Below are positions 53,824-61,755 of a stretch of DNA of 64,000 nucleotides, in pieces. The translations under genes were made by a program, and so were the position numbers. Position 1 is the first letter of the stretch; each line of letters starts with the position of its first letter. Below the pieces are notes generated by a model. It worked only from the letters and a program-made list of their open reading frames with translations. It was not told where the DNA came from and made no database searches. The stretch is from Pseudofrankia coriaricola. GTDB taxonomy: Bacteria; Actinomycetota; Actinomycetes; Frankiales; Frankiaceae. The stretch is taken from the NCBI RefSeq assembly GCF_001854805.1, contig NZ_MBLO01000261.1, forward strand, positions 36,570-100,569. Reading direction: 5' to 3'.

Positions 53824-54016
53824 TCGCGTCGCCTTTCCGCCCCGCTGTGCCCCGTTGCCGCCGCGCGGCGGCAACGGGGACCCCGGGAGGGTTCCTTAAT
53901 TCCGTGGACGTTGGGGGCGAGGTGTCGTGGACTCGAAGATGCCTACCCGCCCGCACCGCTCGGGGCGCCGCGCGTGGACCTGGCCGCGCCCCCCGGCCGA
54001 CGTCAGGAGACTCCGC

Positions 54017-54781
54017 GTGACCGGGCCGCCAGCCGGCGACTTCGACTACAACACCCATGGCGGCGGTTACGTGCTGCGCCGGCGCACGGACCCGAGGATC
54101 GCGGCGTATGTCCACGCCGCGCTCGGGCGCGCCCGGACGGTCGTCAACGTCGGCGCCGGGGCCGGTTCCTATGAGCCCGGCGACCGGCGCGTGGTCGCGG
54201 TCGAGCCGTCGGCCCGGCTGCGGGCGCAGCGGCCTGCGGGGCTCGCCCCCGCCATTGGCGCGGTCGCCGAGGCGCTCCCGTTCCCCGACGACACGTTCGA
54301 CGCGGCGATGGCGACGGTCACCGTCCACCATTGGTCCGACCTGGAACGTGGGCTGGGCGAGCTGCGCCGGGTCACCCGCGGCCCGGTCGTCGTCCTCACC
54401 TTCGACCCGGACGTGCTCGGGCCGCACTGGATCGCCGACTACGCCCCGGAGCTGCTCGCTTTCGAGAGCCGGCGCATGCCCGCGATCGACCGCGTCCAGG
54501 CGGCGCTCGGCGGGAGCGTCACCGTCACTTCCGTGCCGATACCCGCCGACTGCGTCGACGGCTTCGTGGAGGCCTTCTACGGACGTCCCGAATGCCTGCT
54601 CGACCCGACGGTCCGCAAAGCCCAGTCCGCCTGGGGCCACATCGCGTCCGACGCGGCCGCCCGCGCCGTCGACCGCCTGCGCGCCGACCTCGTCTCCGGC
54701 GCCTGGGACCGCCGCCACGCGGCCCTGCGCTACCAGCCAGCCCTCGTCGGCTCGCTGCGTCTCGTCACCGCGCACCCGTAG
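54017..54781 (+). CDS. Class I SAM-dependent methyltransferase
   Basis: 254 residues. Motif I is ARTVVNVGAGAGSYEPGDRR, motif II VAVEPSARLRAQRP, and the acidic loop LPFPDDTFDAAMATVTVHHW with LRRVTRGPVVVLTFDPD completes a methyltransf_11 fold. GTG 54017 was chosen because AGGAG lies 6 nt upstream and the family begins DYNTHGGGY just after; an ATG 26 codons earlier is less likely. Substrate unknown. Confidence 0.85.
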   Translation: MTGPPAGDFDYNTHGGGYVLRRRTDPRIAAYVHAALGRARTVVNVGAGAGSYEPGDRRVVAVEPSARLRAQRPAGLAPAIGAVAEALPFPDDTFDAAMATVTVHHWSDLERGLGELRRVTRGPVVVLTFDPDVLGPHWIADYAPELLAFESRRMPAIDRVQAALGGSVTVTSVPIPADCVDGFVEAFYGRPECLLDPTVRKAQSAWGHIASDAAARAVDRLRADLVSGAWDRRHAALRYQPALVGSLRLVTAHP

Positions 54782-54798
54782 GCGGCCGCGGCGGAACC

Positions 54799-55368
54799 TC
54801 AGCCCGACTCGGTCCGGGTCTCGGTGCCAAGCCAGGTGAGGACGGCGGTGCGGGTGAGCCGCCAGGTCTCGCCGATGCGACGGGCGGGGAGGTCGCCGGA
54901 CTCGACCAGGGCACGGACGTCGTCGGCTGAGACGCGCAGCAGCTCGGCGGCCTCCTCCAGCGTCAGGACCTCGCTGACCGGGGCCGCCGGCGCCGGCGCG
55001 GACGCGTCGGCCTTGTCCGCCCCTGTCCTCGCCCCGCCCGCGACGGTCCCCGCGCCCCAGACGTCGGCGGCGCGCTTCTTCCAGAAGTCGCCGGGCCGAG
55101 GCCCGTGGGACGCGCCGGCGGACTCCTCGCGCGGCTGGTCGCCGGCTCCTTCGCCGTCTGGGCGCTCGCCCGTCCGCTTCCCGCCGGGCCCCCGCCCGTG
55201 CGGACGGAAGACGAGCTCGTCCCCCTCGATGTCGAGGTGGTCGGAGACGAGGGTGGCCAGGAGGTCGCGCTTGCTGACACCGAAGCGCTCGGCCGCCTTG
55301 TCCAGTTTCTGCGCGAGCTTGTCCGGCATGCGGACGTAGACGGCTCTGGTCGGCTCGGAAGGACTCAT
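54799..55368 (-). CDS. RHH-HTH fusion DNA-binding protein
   Basis: 189 residues. The N-terminus (TRAVYVRMPDKLAQKLDKAA then ERFGVSKRDLLATLVSDHLD) is ribbon-helix-helix. A 75-residue charged linker (with GxR and DFWKKRAADVWG) follows. The C-terminus (VLTLEEAAELLRVSADDVRA, LVESGDLPARRIGETWRLTR) is an excisionase-type HTH_17. Two different DNA-binding domains in one chain is unusual. ATG 55368 follows GGAGG by 5 nt. It is divergent from a siderophore-interacting protein gene and shares its promoter region. Function unknown; probably a regulator. Confidence 0.75.
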   Translation of the reverse strand: MSPSEPTRAVYVRMPDKLAQKLDKAAERFGVSKRDLLATLVSDHLDIEGDELVFRPHGRGPGGKRTGERPDGEGAGDQPREESAGASHGPRPGDFWKKRAADVWGAGTVAGGARTGADKADASAPAPAAPVSEVLTLEEAAELLRVSADDVRALVESGDLPARRIGETWRLTRTAVLTWLGTETRTESG

Positions 55369-55428
55369 CACGACCTCCGTAGGTGGCGGTCCGCGCGAGG
55401 CGGGCCGGCCGTGGTTTGTGTTGATTGC

Positions 55429-55447
55429 TAGCTATCGTATAGCTATC
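55429..55447. promoter_or_regulatory. Direct repeat/palindrome operator between RHH-HTH and SIP genes
   Basis: TAGCTAT-CGT-ATAGCTA is a perfect 17-bp palindrome (55429-55445), and AGCTATC is repeated 11 bp apart (55430 and 55441). One-turn spacing of identical half sites fits a ribbon-helix-helix dimer-of-dimers, so the adjacent RHH protein is the probable binder. Confidence 0.65.
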
Positions 55448-55498
55448 TACGGTAGAAATCGGTACAGCCGACCGAGATCGAGCGCTCCGGAGGAAGTT

Positions 55499-56272
55499 AT
55501 GGAGACGACAGACGCCGCGCCGGCAGGGCGGGCGGGACGGTCACGCAACCCGCTGGGCCGGGTCCTGCGGCGGGCCGAGGTGACCGGCGTGGAACAGCTG
55601 GCGGCGCGCACCCGCCTGGTCCGGCTTGCCGGCGAGGCGCTCGCCGGGGTCGCCTGGACGCCGGGCCAGCACGTCAGCGTGGTGCTCGCGGACCCGTCCG
55701 CACCGGGCACCTGGCTGCGCAACCCGCGTGACCTCAAGCGCACCTACTCCGTGTGGGACTTCCACCCGGCCGGCCGGCTCGACCTCGCCCTCTACGACCA
55801 CGGCGGCGACGCCCCCGGCGCCCGCTGGGCGCGCGACGCCGCGCCGGGGCGGGCCGTGCTGGTCAAGGGACCGGAGGGCCACCTGGTAGCCCAGCCGGAC
55901 GCCCCGTACCACGTGTTCGCCGGCGACGACACCGCCGCGGTCGCGTTCGGCGCGATCCTGCGCGCCCTGCCGGCGACCGCGCCGGTCTTCGGCGCGATCG
56001 AGCACGACCGTCTCGACGACGCGCTCCCGCTCGCGCGCGGCGACGAGCTGACCTTCGTCTACCGCGAGGGCGAACCAGCCGCCGACTCGCCGCGCCTGCC
56101 CGCGGCCCTCGCCGCGCTCGCGCTGCCCGCCGAGCCAGGCGTCGCCTACGTCGCCGGCGAGGCGCGCACCATTCAGGCCGTCCGCCGCCACCTCGTCGAG
56201 GACCGCGGCTGGCCCCGCCGCGCCGTCATCACGCACCCGTTCTGGACCCCGGGCCGCCGCGGCATGGACTGA
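55499..56272 (+). CDS. Siderophore-interacting protein (ferric-siderophore reductase)
   Basis: 257 residues of the SIP/FAD-binding-9 family. FAD site: LVRLAGEALAGVAWTPGQHV and LKRTYSVWDFHPAGRLDLAL with HGGDAPGARWAR and VLVKGPEGHLV. NADP site: YHVFAGDDTAAVAFGAILRA, YVAGEARTIQAVRRHLVEDR, with the typical end FWTPGRRGMD. It would reduce imported ferric siderophores in the cytosol. The ATG at 55499 follows GGAGGAA by 5 nt. It is divergent from an RHH-HTH protein rather than from an iron repressor gene, so its control may be unusual. Confidence 0.88.
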   Translation: METTDAAPAGRAGRSRNPLGRVLRRAEVTGVEQLAARTRLVRLAGEALAGVAWTPGQHVSVVLADPSAPGTWLRNPRDLKRTYSVWDFHPAGRLDLALYDHGGDAPGARWARDAAPGRAVLVKGPEGHLVAQPDAPYHVFAGDDTAAVAFGAILRALPATAPVFGAIEHDRLDDALPLARGDELTFVYREGEPAADSPRLPAALAALALPAEPGVAYVAGEARTIQAVRRHLVEDRGWPRRAVITHPFWTPGRRGMD

Positions 56273-56315
56273 GCCGCACACCGGGTCGCGGCCTGGACGT
56301 GGGTGCCGCGCGCCG

Positions 56316-58652
56316 CTACCAACTGCGCGGTTGGCAGGCCTTCTTGCCGCAGACCTTGGACCTGGTCACGCCCCGCGAGTCGTCCAGGTCGACCGCGCCA
56401 GGGCGCACCGCGAGGAACCCGCCGGACACGGGGATCAGCTCGCGGGTCCCGCCCGACGTCAGCAGGTAGGTGCGTGAGCCGTCGGGGTTGAGCCGGATGA
56501 ACCGGCCGGAGCTGCCCACGACGACCAGGCCATCCGCGTCCAGGCCGATCTGGTCGACCGGATGGAAGCGGACCAGGGCACTGGTGCCGATGCCGTTCTC
56601 GTTCTCGAACGGGCGTTGCTCGTCGAGAGTGCCGGCGACGGTCTGGATCGTCCCGTCCAGGCCGACCTGGCGAAGCCTGCTGTCGTACTGGGACGGCCGT
56701 GCCATCACGTCGCTGATGAGCAGGAGACCGGTCTTGTCGAAGGCGATCGCGTCGACGTCCAGATAGGACTCCGTGGCCGGGATCCCGTCCTGCCGGGAGG
56801 GCGACGTGCCGCCGCCGGTGCTCCCGCCGCCGGCGACGGTGGCGATCGTGCCGTCGCCCTGGAGCTTCCACACCTTCCGGTCGTCGGCGAAGTGCAGCGT
56901 GCCGTCCGGGGCGACGGCCATGCGCAGGCCGCCGACGGCGATCCCGGTCGCGCGCGCGCCGTCGGCCGGCGCGTCGGTACCGCCGCCGACGACGGTGGTG
57001 ATCACGCCGCGAATGTCGACCTTGCGGATGTCCGTGCCCTCGTTGAGGTAGGCGTTGCCGGTGCTGTCGAAGGCGAGGTCGGTGACGTCGCGCAGCCCGG
57101 CCCTGGTCGCGGGGCCGCCGTCGCCGCCGGTCTTCTTCCCGTTCCCGGCGATCTTGGCCGTCGCCCCGTCCTTCTCGACCCGGTAGACCGTCGCGGCGCC
57201 ATGCGAGGTGCGGCTGACGTAGAGGTACCCGAACGGCCCGAGCGCGGCTGTGCGGAACTCTCCCGCGGGATTGTTCATGTCCTTGATCACGCCGGTGGCC
57301 GCGAGCGCGACGCAGCCGGCGGCCAAGGCGATCCCGAGCAGCGCCAGGAGCCGCATCAACGCCTTCTTCAGCGCGCGCCAGCGCCGGGCGGGCCGGGGAC
57401 GGGCGGCGGTGCTCGGCGCCGGTGTGAACGGCCTCGTCCAGGGGGGTGTCGGGGTCGGGCCCGTCAAGCCTGGCCGGGTGTTCACGGCCATCACCGGGCG
57501 GCGGCCCGTCGGGGGCGTCGGCGAGGGCTGGGGCGCCGGGCGATGCGTCCGTGTCGGCTGGGTGGCGGTCCTGGCGGGAGGAGCGGCCGGCGGCGGGCGG
57601 ATCTGGGTGGCCGTCGTGACCGGTGGCGCGGGGCGCTGGCACCAGGGGCACCGGCCGAGGTGGCCGCCGTAGACGTGGGACGTGTTCGTCGCGCAGGTAC
57701 GCAGCCCGCGCGCGAGCGTGGTCAGCGCTGTCTGCCACTCGCCCGCCATGGGGCGCGCCGACGGGCGCTTCGCCCCGTCGACGAAGGCGCGGGTGAACAG
57801 CCGTCGCAGGTCGGGCGGGACCAGGTCGAACGGTGGGGCGGTCGGCTGCGGGCGCAGCCTGCGGTCACCGGAGCAGTTGAACATCCCACGCTGGGCGAGC
57901 GCTCCTCGCGACGGCTTCTCGCCCGGCCCCGACCACACGCCGTCGAACGGGGACCGCCCCTCGAACAGCAGCTGGAAGATGTGCACCGCCAGCGGGAACA
58001 GGTCGGCGCTCTCGTCACGCGGCCTCGTCCTCGGCGCGCCGTGCCGTTCCGGGGCCTCGAACTCCTCGCGGCCGACCTCGCACAGGTACAGCGTCTTCGT
58101 CCTCGGGTCGCGGACCTGCATGGAGTCGCAGTCCACCAGCGTCACCCGGGCGTCGGCGTGGACGAGCACGTTGCGTTCGTTGAAGTCGCCGATCACGTAG
58201 CCGGCGTCGTGCAGCCCCTGGGTGGCAAGCGACAGGTTTGCCGCCGTCTGCACGAGGTAGCGCCAGGTGAACCCGGCCGTCCAGGCGACGTTCTTCGCCG
58301 GCTTCGCCCGGTCGGACGGGTTGGAGACCAGGTGCAGCTCCGCCGCGCGCGACGTGTCGATCCTGGGCATGACGAACCCGACGAACCGCCGGCCGTCCAG
58401 CACGGTCGCCGTCGGCCAGGCGAGCAGGAGATGGCCGCTCTTCTCCCGCCACTGCGACGGGCGGTTGTCGATCATCGCCTGTATCCGCCGCTCCGGCGAC
58501 GGCTGACTCGCGAGGACCGCGTCGGAGTAGCGCTTGAAGACCAGCCCGGGCGGGCTGACGACCTCGTGGACGCTGCCCTGCCCGCCCTGGGCGAGCGGGT
58601 GCCCGACGACCAGGTTCTGGCCGGTGCCCAGCCTCATGGCGTCGTCAGCCAC
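56316..58652 (-). CDS. Divergent receptor kinase of TerY-PP2C triad with NHL beta-propeller
   Basis: 778 residues. Kinase fold at 1-310: loop LAQGGQGSVHE, Lys40 in VFKRYSD, and, in place of HRD, GDFNERNVLV (155-164), with DCDS (174-177) replacing DFG. This is the YegI/TerY-associated kinase family, which keeps the metal-binding acids. A zinc finger (Cys320, His326, CPWC 335-338) is also typical. A Pro-rich linker, one transmembrane helix (about 431-454) and six or so NHL/TolB-like propeller blades (GGDGGPATRAGLRDVTDLAF, then VAPDGTLHFADDRKVWKLQG) follow. The GTG overlaps the PP2C stop by 8 nt. The arrangement mirrors PknD but with a different kinase core. Likely a membrane sensor. Confidence 0.85.
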   Translation of the reverse strand: MADDAMRLGTGQNLVVGHPLAQGGQGSVHEVVSPPGLVFKRYSDAVLASQPSPERRIQAMIDNRPSQWREKSGHLLLAWPTATVLDGRRFVGFVMPRIDTSRAAELHLVSNPSDRAKPAKNVAWTAGFTWRYLVQTAANLSLATQGLHDAGYVIGDFNERNVLVHADARVTLVDCDSMQVRDPRTKTLYLCEVGREEFEAPERHGAPRTRPRDESADLFPLAVHIFQLLFEGRSPFDGVWSGPGEKPSRGALAQRGMFNCSGDRRLRPQPTAPPFDLVPPDLRRLFTRAFVDGAKRPSARPMAGEWQTALTTLARGLRTCATNTSHVYGGHLGRCPWCQRPAPPVTTATQIRPPPAAPPARTATQPTRTHRPAPQPSPTPPTGRRPVMAVNTRPGLTGPTPTPPWTRPFTPAPSTAARPRPARRWRALKKALMRLLALLGIALAAGCVALAATGVIKDMNNPAGEFRTAALGPFGYLYVSRTSHGAATVYRVEKDGATAKIAGNGKKTGGDGGPATRAGLRDVTDLAFDSTGNAYLNEGTDIRKVDIRGVITTVVGGGTDAPADGARATGIAVGGLRMAVAPDGTLHFADDRKVWKLQGDGTIATVAGGGSTGGGTSPSRQDGIPATESYLDVDAIAFDKTGLLLISDVMARPSQYDSRLRQVGLDGTIQTVAGTLDEQRPFENENGIGTSALVRFHPVDQIGLDADGLVVVGSSGRFIRLNPDGSRTYLLTSGGTRELIPVSGGFLAVRPGAVDLDDSRGVTRSKVCGKKACQPRSW

Positions 58653-59781
58653 CCGTTTCCGTCGGAGGCGGCACGGGCGGCACGGGCGGCGTCCAGGCGG
58701 TGAACGGCCGGGTGTCGTCGTCGAGTGCCGGGTCCGGCCACGGCGGCCTCGGCGCGGCGAGGTCGGCTGGCGCCGGGCTTTCCGGCGGGTAGGGCGACTC
58801 GGCCGGCTGGCTCGCCCCCGCCTCGGCGGCGGGCACCGCGGCCGGGGCGGGTTCGACCAGGGGCGGCGCGCTGGCCAGATACGGCTCGCCCGCCGGGCCC
58901 TCATAACCGTGGACGGCGACGACGAGGGTCTTGTCGTCGCCGGTCTGGTCGTCGACGTCGACCAGGAACGACTCGATCGACACGGAGCTCGCCGTCTCGC
59001 CGCCGGCATACGCCCAGGTGTCGACGAAGAACCGCTCGTACGGCGTGCGCAGCCGCACATCGGTGATCTTGTACTCGAGCCCGTCCGTCGACAGCGCGCA
59101 CGCGTCGACGCCGTACCCCTCGTAGGTCACCAGCCGGGCGGGGACCGCGCCGGGCGCGGTGAGGAAGTCGGTCTCGCCGGCGTGCTCGCCGCGCCGGCCG
59201 ACCGCGACCGTCTCGATTCCCCCGTCGTGCCGGACGACCGCGATGCCGTCGCCGACCTGCCCGACGTAGACCCGGTCGCCGTCGAACACGGCGACGGCCA
59301 GCGTCGTCGCCAGCCGGTCGACGTCGAGGCCGAGCAGCCCGGCCTCGGCGGTGACGGCGGCCAGCGCGCGGGCGAACAGCCAGTGCAGCGCGGACTCGCC
59401 GCCACGGCCGAAGGCGTCGAGGAACTGTCCGTCGTCGACGGCCGCGGTGGCCGCCCGGACGGCGGTGTGGGAGCCGATCGCCGACGTCGGCGAGCGTGAC
59501 CCGGCGCCGTCGGCGACGGCGGCCACGATGAGCCTGCCCGCGCGGCGCCACGCGAACGCGTCCTCACGGCCGACACCGCGGCGCAGGTGAGAGGCGCCCG
59601 TGACGCTGGCGCCGAGCAGCCGCCAACCCGCCGGCCGGCGCCCGGGAGCGTCGGGCGCGTGGGCGTCGCGGATGTGGGCGTCGCGGATGTGGGCGTCGCC
59701 GACCTCGGTCGTCCCGGCGTGGGCCGTGGTGTGATGGGCCGTCACCTGGGGGCGTCCCGTCGCCTCGGGCAGTCCGGTCAC
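58645..59781 (-). CDS. PP2C-type protein phosphatase of TerY triad
   Basis: 378 residues. PP2C metal ligands are visible in REDAFAWRR, VADGAGSRSP and STDGLEYKI, and the final aspartate in GDDKTLVVAV. The body also has VGQVGDGIAVVRHDGG. The first 45 residues hold a short repeat DAHIRDAHIRDAHAPDA and the last 75 are Pro/Ala-rich; both are probably disordered. It lies between the vWA and kinase genes, separated by 1 nt and by an 8-nt overlap, so the three are co-translated. It should dephosphorylate targets of the kinase, perhaps the vWA protein. This three-gene set matches the TerY-PP2C-kinase triad of Ter systems. Confidence 0.88.
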   Translation of the reverse strand: MTGLPEATGRPQVTAHHTTAHAGTTEVGDAHIRDAHIRDAHAPDAPGRRPAGWRLLGASVTGASHLRRGVGREDAFAWRRAGRLIVAAVADGAGSRSPTSAIGSHTAVRAATAAVDDGQFLDAFGRGGESALHWLFARALAAVTAEAGLLGLDVDRLATTLAVAVFDGDRVYVGQVGDGIAVVRHDGGIETVAVGRRGEHAGETDFLTAPGAVPARLVTYEGYGVDACALSTDGLEYKITDVRLRTPYERFFVDTWAYAGGETASSVSIESFLVDVDDQTGDDKTLVVAVHGYEGPAGEPYLASAPPLVEPAPAAVPAAEAGASQPAESPYPPESPAPADLAAPRPPWPDPALDDDTRPFTAWTPPVPPVPPPTETGG

Positions 59782-59782
59782 C

Positions 59783-60493
59783 TCAGGTCGTCCAGGTCGT
59801 CCAGCCGGACGGCGCGGGCAGCGGCGCCTGCACGCCCTCCTCCGCGGTGGCGAGTTTGGCGTCGGACGCGCCGTGGCCGCCGGACTGCGAGACCACGCTC
59901 ATGCTCGCCGACAGCCACAGGAACAGCTCACGGAACGCCGTCCCGCGCAGCGGCAGCGGCGGCCGCTGCGGCGAGCAGATCCGACCGAGGGTCGGCATGT
60001 CGGCGCCCTCGACGCCGACACCGAACACGGTGACCTGTTTGGCGTCCTCGGCGGCGCGGACCCGGCCGACGGCGCGCTCGAAGGTCGCGCCGTCGGTCGG
60101 CCCGCCATCGGTGATGACGAACAGCCACGGCCGGTAGTACGACAGGCCGAGGTCCTTGTACTGCTGCTTGCGGGCGGCGATCTCGTCCAGCGCGAGGTCG
60201 AGCGCGCCGCCGAGCGGGGTGCCGCCGTTCGGGTGGAACGCCATCGCGGCGAGGTCGCGCCCCTCCATGAACGGCACCGCGACGTCGGCCGTGCCGCCGA
60301 AGGTGATGACCGTGACCTCGGTCCGCTTGCGGGCGAGCGGGTCGGCGTCGATCGCCTCGCAGAACGCCTTGTAACCGTCATTGAGGGCGGCGATCGGCGC
60401 GCCGTTCATCGACCACGACGTGTCCAGCAGCAGCGCGACCGCGATGCGTGGCTCAGGGTTGTCCGCGTTGACCGCCGGGGCGAAATCAGACAT
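59783..60493 (-). CDS. terY: TerY-type von Willebrand factor A protein
   Basis: 236 residues. The vWA MIDAS is complete: DTSWS at 24-28, Thr92 in NGGTPLGG and Asp129 in VITDGGPTDG. A typical TerY C-terminus (FRELFLWLSASMSVVSQSGG) follows. TerY-like vWA proteins bind metal and partner with a PP2C and kinase in stress-linked operons. The ATG at 60493 follows GAAGGA by 9 nt; upstream in-frame codons are rejected because the MIDAS start would be 64 residues deep. First gene of the triad. Confidence 0.88.
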   Translation of the reverse strand: MSDFAPAVNADNPEPRIAVALLLDTSWSMNGAPIAALNDGYKAFCEAIDADPLARKRTEVTVITFGGTADVAVPFMEGRDLAAMAFHPNGGTPLGGALDLALDEIAARKQQYKDLGLSYYRPWLFVITDGGPTDGATFERAVGRVRAAEDAKQVTVFGVGVEGADMPTLGRICSPQRPPLPLRGTAFRELFLWLSASMSVVSQSGGHGASDAKLATAEEGVQAPLPAPSGWTTWTT

Positions 60494-60763
60494 GCGCGAA
60501 GTCCTTCGTCCATGGGGAAAGGGCGCCTGCATCAGAGCACTGCCGGATGGCGACGCCAGTGCGGGGTGTGCCTGACAGGGAGTGGCGAACCTGGGCACAA
60601 CCGTACACACCAGGACGTATGCCTTCTCGCGCGGTTCCCCCCGGGTCGTGCGTCGGTCGGCCGGCATCGGCCGGGTCGACAACAATTATCCCCCGAGGCC
60701 CGGTTCCGTAGGTCAGAAACGCCGGCACGGTCGGTAGCCAGGCGTCGACGACTGCTGGCGGGG
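60494..60763. other. Promoter region of TerY triad
   Basis: No gene seen. Long frames on the minus strand here translate to Arg/Pro-rich non-protein text. Confidence 0.5.
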
Positions 60764-61111
60764 TCAGAGCAGGAGGATGACGGCCAGGCCGGTCAGGCAG
60801 AGCACGGTGGTGAGGACCGCCGTGGCGGCGACGACGCGGCGGTCGGCCGGGGAGCGGCCCAGGTGGACGGCGGCGACGGTCGCGCGGTAGCGCAGCTGGG
60901 CGCGGGTGGTCAGCAGGGCCGCGGCCAGCAGGGCGAGCAGGCCGGGGATGACGAGCACGAAGTGACCGTCGAACGCGTTGTGCAGCAGCAGCGCGCCGAC
61001 GCCGGCGAAGCCGAGGCCGGTGCGCTGCCAGGCGAGGTAGGTGCGTTCGCTCTGCAGGCCCGGGTCGAGCTGCTCGGTCGGGTGCGGCCGGGGCCCGTCC
61101 GGGCCGCTCAT
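60764..61111 (-). CDS. DUF202 membrane protein
   Basis: 115 residues. The DUF202 motif is SERTYLAWQRTGLGFAGVGA, then two further transmembrane helices (VIPGLLALLAAALLTTRA and AVLTTVLCLTGLAVILLL). Function unknown. A second DUF202 gene lies 118 bp upstream on the same strand; such pairs often occur with yidG/yidH-like genes. A weak RBS precedes the ATG. Confidence 0.8.
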   Translation of the reverse strand: MSGPDGPRPHPTEQLDPGLQSERTYLAWQRTGLGFAGVGALLLHNAFDGHFVLVIPGLLALLAAALLTTRAQLRYRATVAAVHLGRSPADRRVVAATAVLTTVLCLTGLAVILLL

Positions 61112-61229
61112 CGGCGTCTCCCGGTAGCCGGCCCGCGCTCCGCCGCCGGTTCTTCTCGGGTCGCCGGGCGGTCATCCGGCCGCGGGGGCCCGTCGGCCAT
61201 CGCGGGGCTCCGGCCGTCGGGGCCGCGCG

Positions 61230-61640
61230 TCACCGGTGGCCGCGGGCGACGTCGACGAGGACGAAGGCGAGCGCGAAGACCATGACGACGGTGATCCCGA
61301 GGCCGGTGAGCCGGGGAAGCTGCGACGGGGGCAGCGGGGCGCCGAGCCGGATCGCGTGCTCCCGGCGTTCCCAGCGGGCATAGCTGGTCGCCGCGATCGC
61401 GATCGCCAGCACGATCAACGCGATCCCGAGCAGGTGGCGCGCCCAGCCGATCGAGAAAGTCGGCACGAGCTGTACCACCGCCACGCCGCCGGCGAGCAGC
61501 GCCAGCGCCGTGCGGATCCAGGCCAGGAACGTGCGCTCATTGGCCAGGCTGAACCGGTAGTCCGGCTCCTCGCCCACGGTGTGCACCGGCCGTGTCCAGC
61601 GGTCACGCGTCCGATGCCGCAGCCGGCGCAGCCACTCCAT
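61230..61640 (-). CDS. YidH-family DUF202 membrane protein
   Basis: 136 residues. SLANERTFLAWIRTALALLAGG is the YidH/DUF202 core (ANERTxLAWxRTxLxL). Three transmembrane helices, including LLGIALIVLAIAIAATSYA and LGITVVMVFALAFVLVDVA. No function known. First of two consecutive DUF202 genes. Confidence 0.85.
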   Translation of the reverse strand: MEWLRRLRHRTRDRWTRPVHTVGEEPDYRFSLANERTFLAWIRTALALLAGGVAVVQLVPTFSIGWARHLLGIALIVLAIAIAATSYARWERREHAIRLGAPLPPSQLPRLTGLGITVVMVFALAFVLVDVARGHR

Positions 61641-61755
61641 GCCGCCAACCTAACCACCCCCGGCCGGGCCAGGAATGGCGGACATTGTTCGTCGGCCAGG
61701 TGCGGAAATCGACGCTTCGTGCGCTGATTGTTCATTTCCGGCGCCGGGGCGGCGC

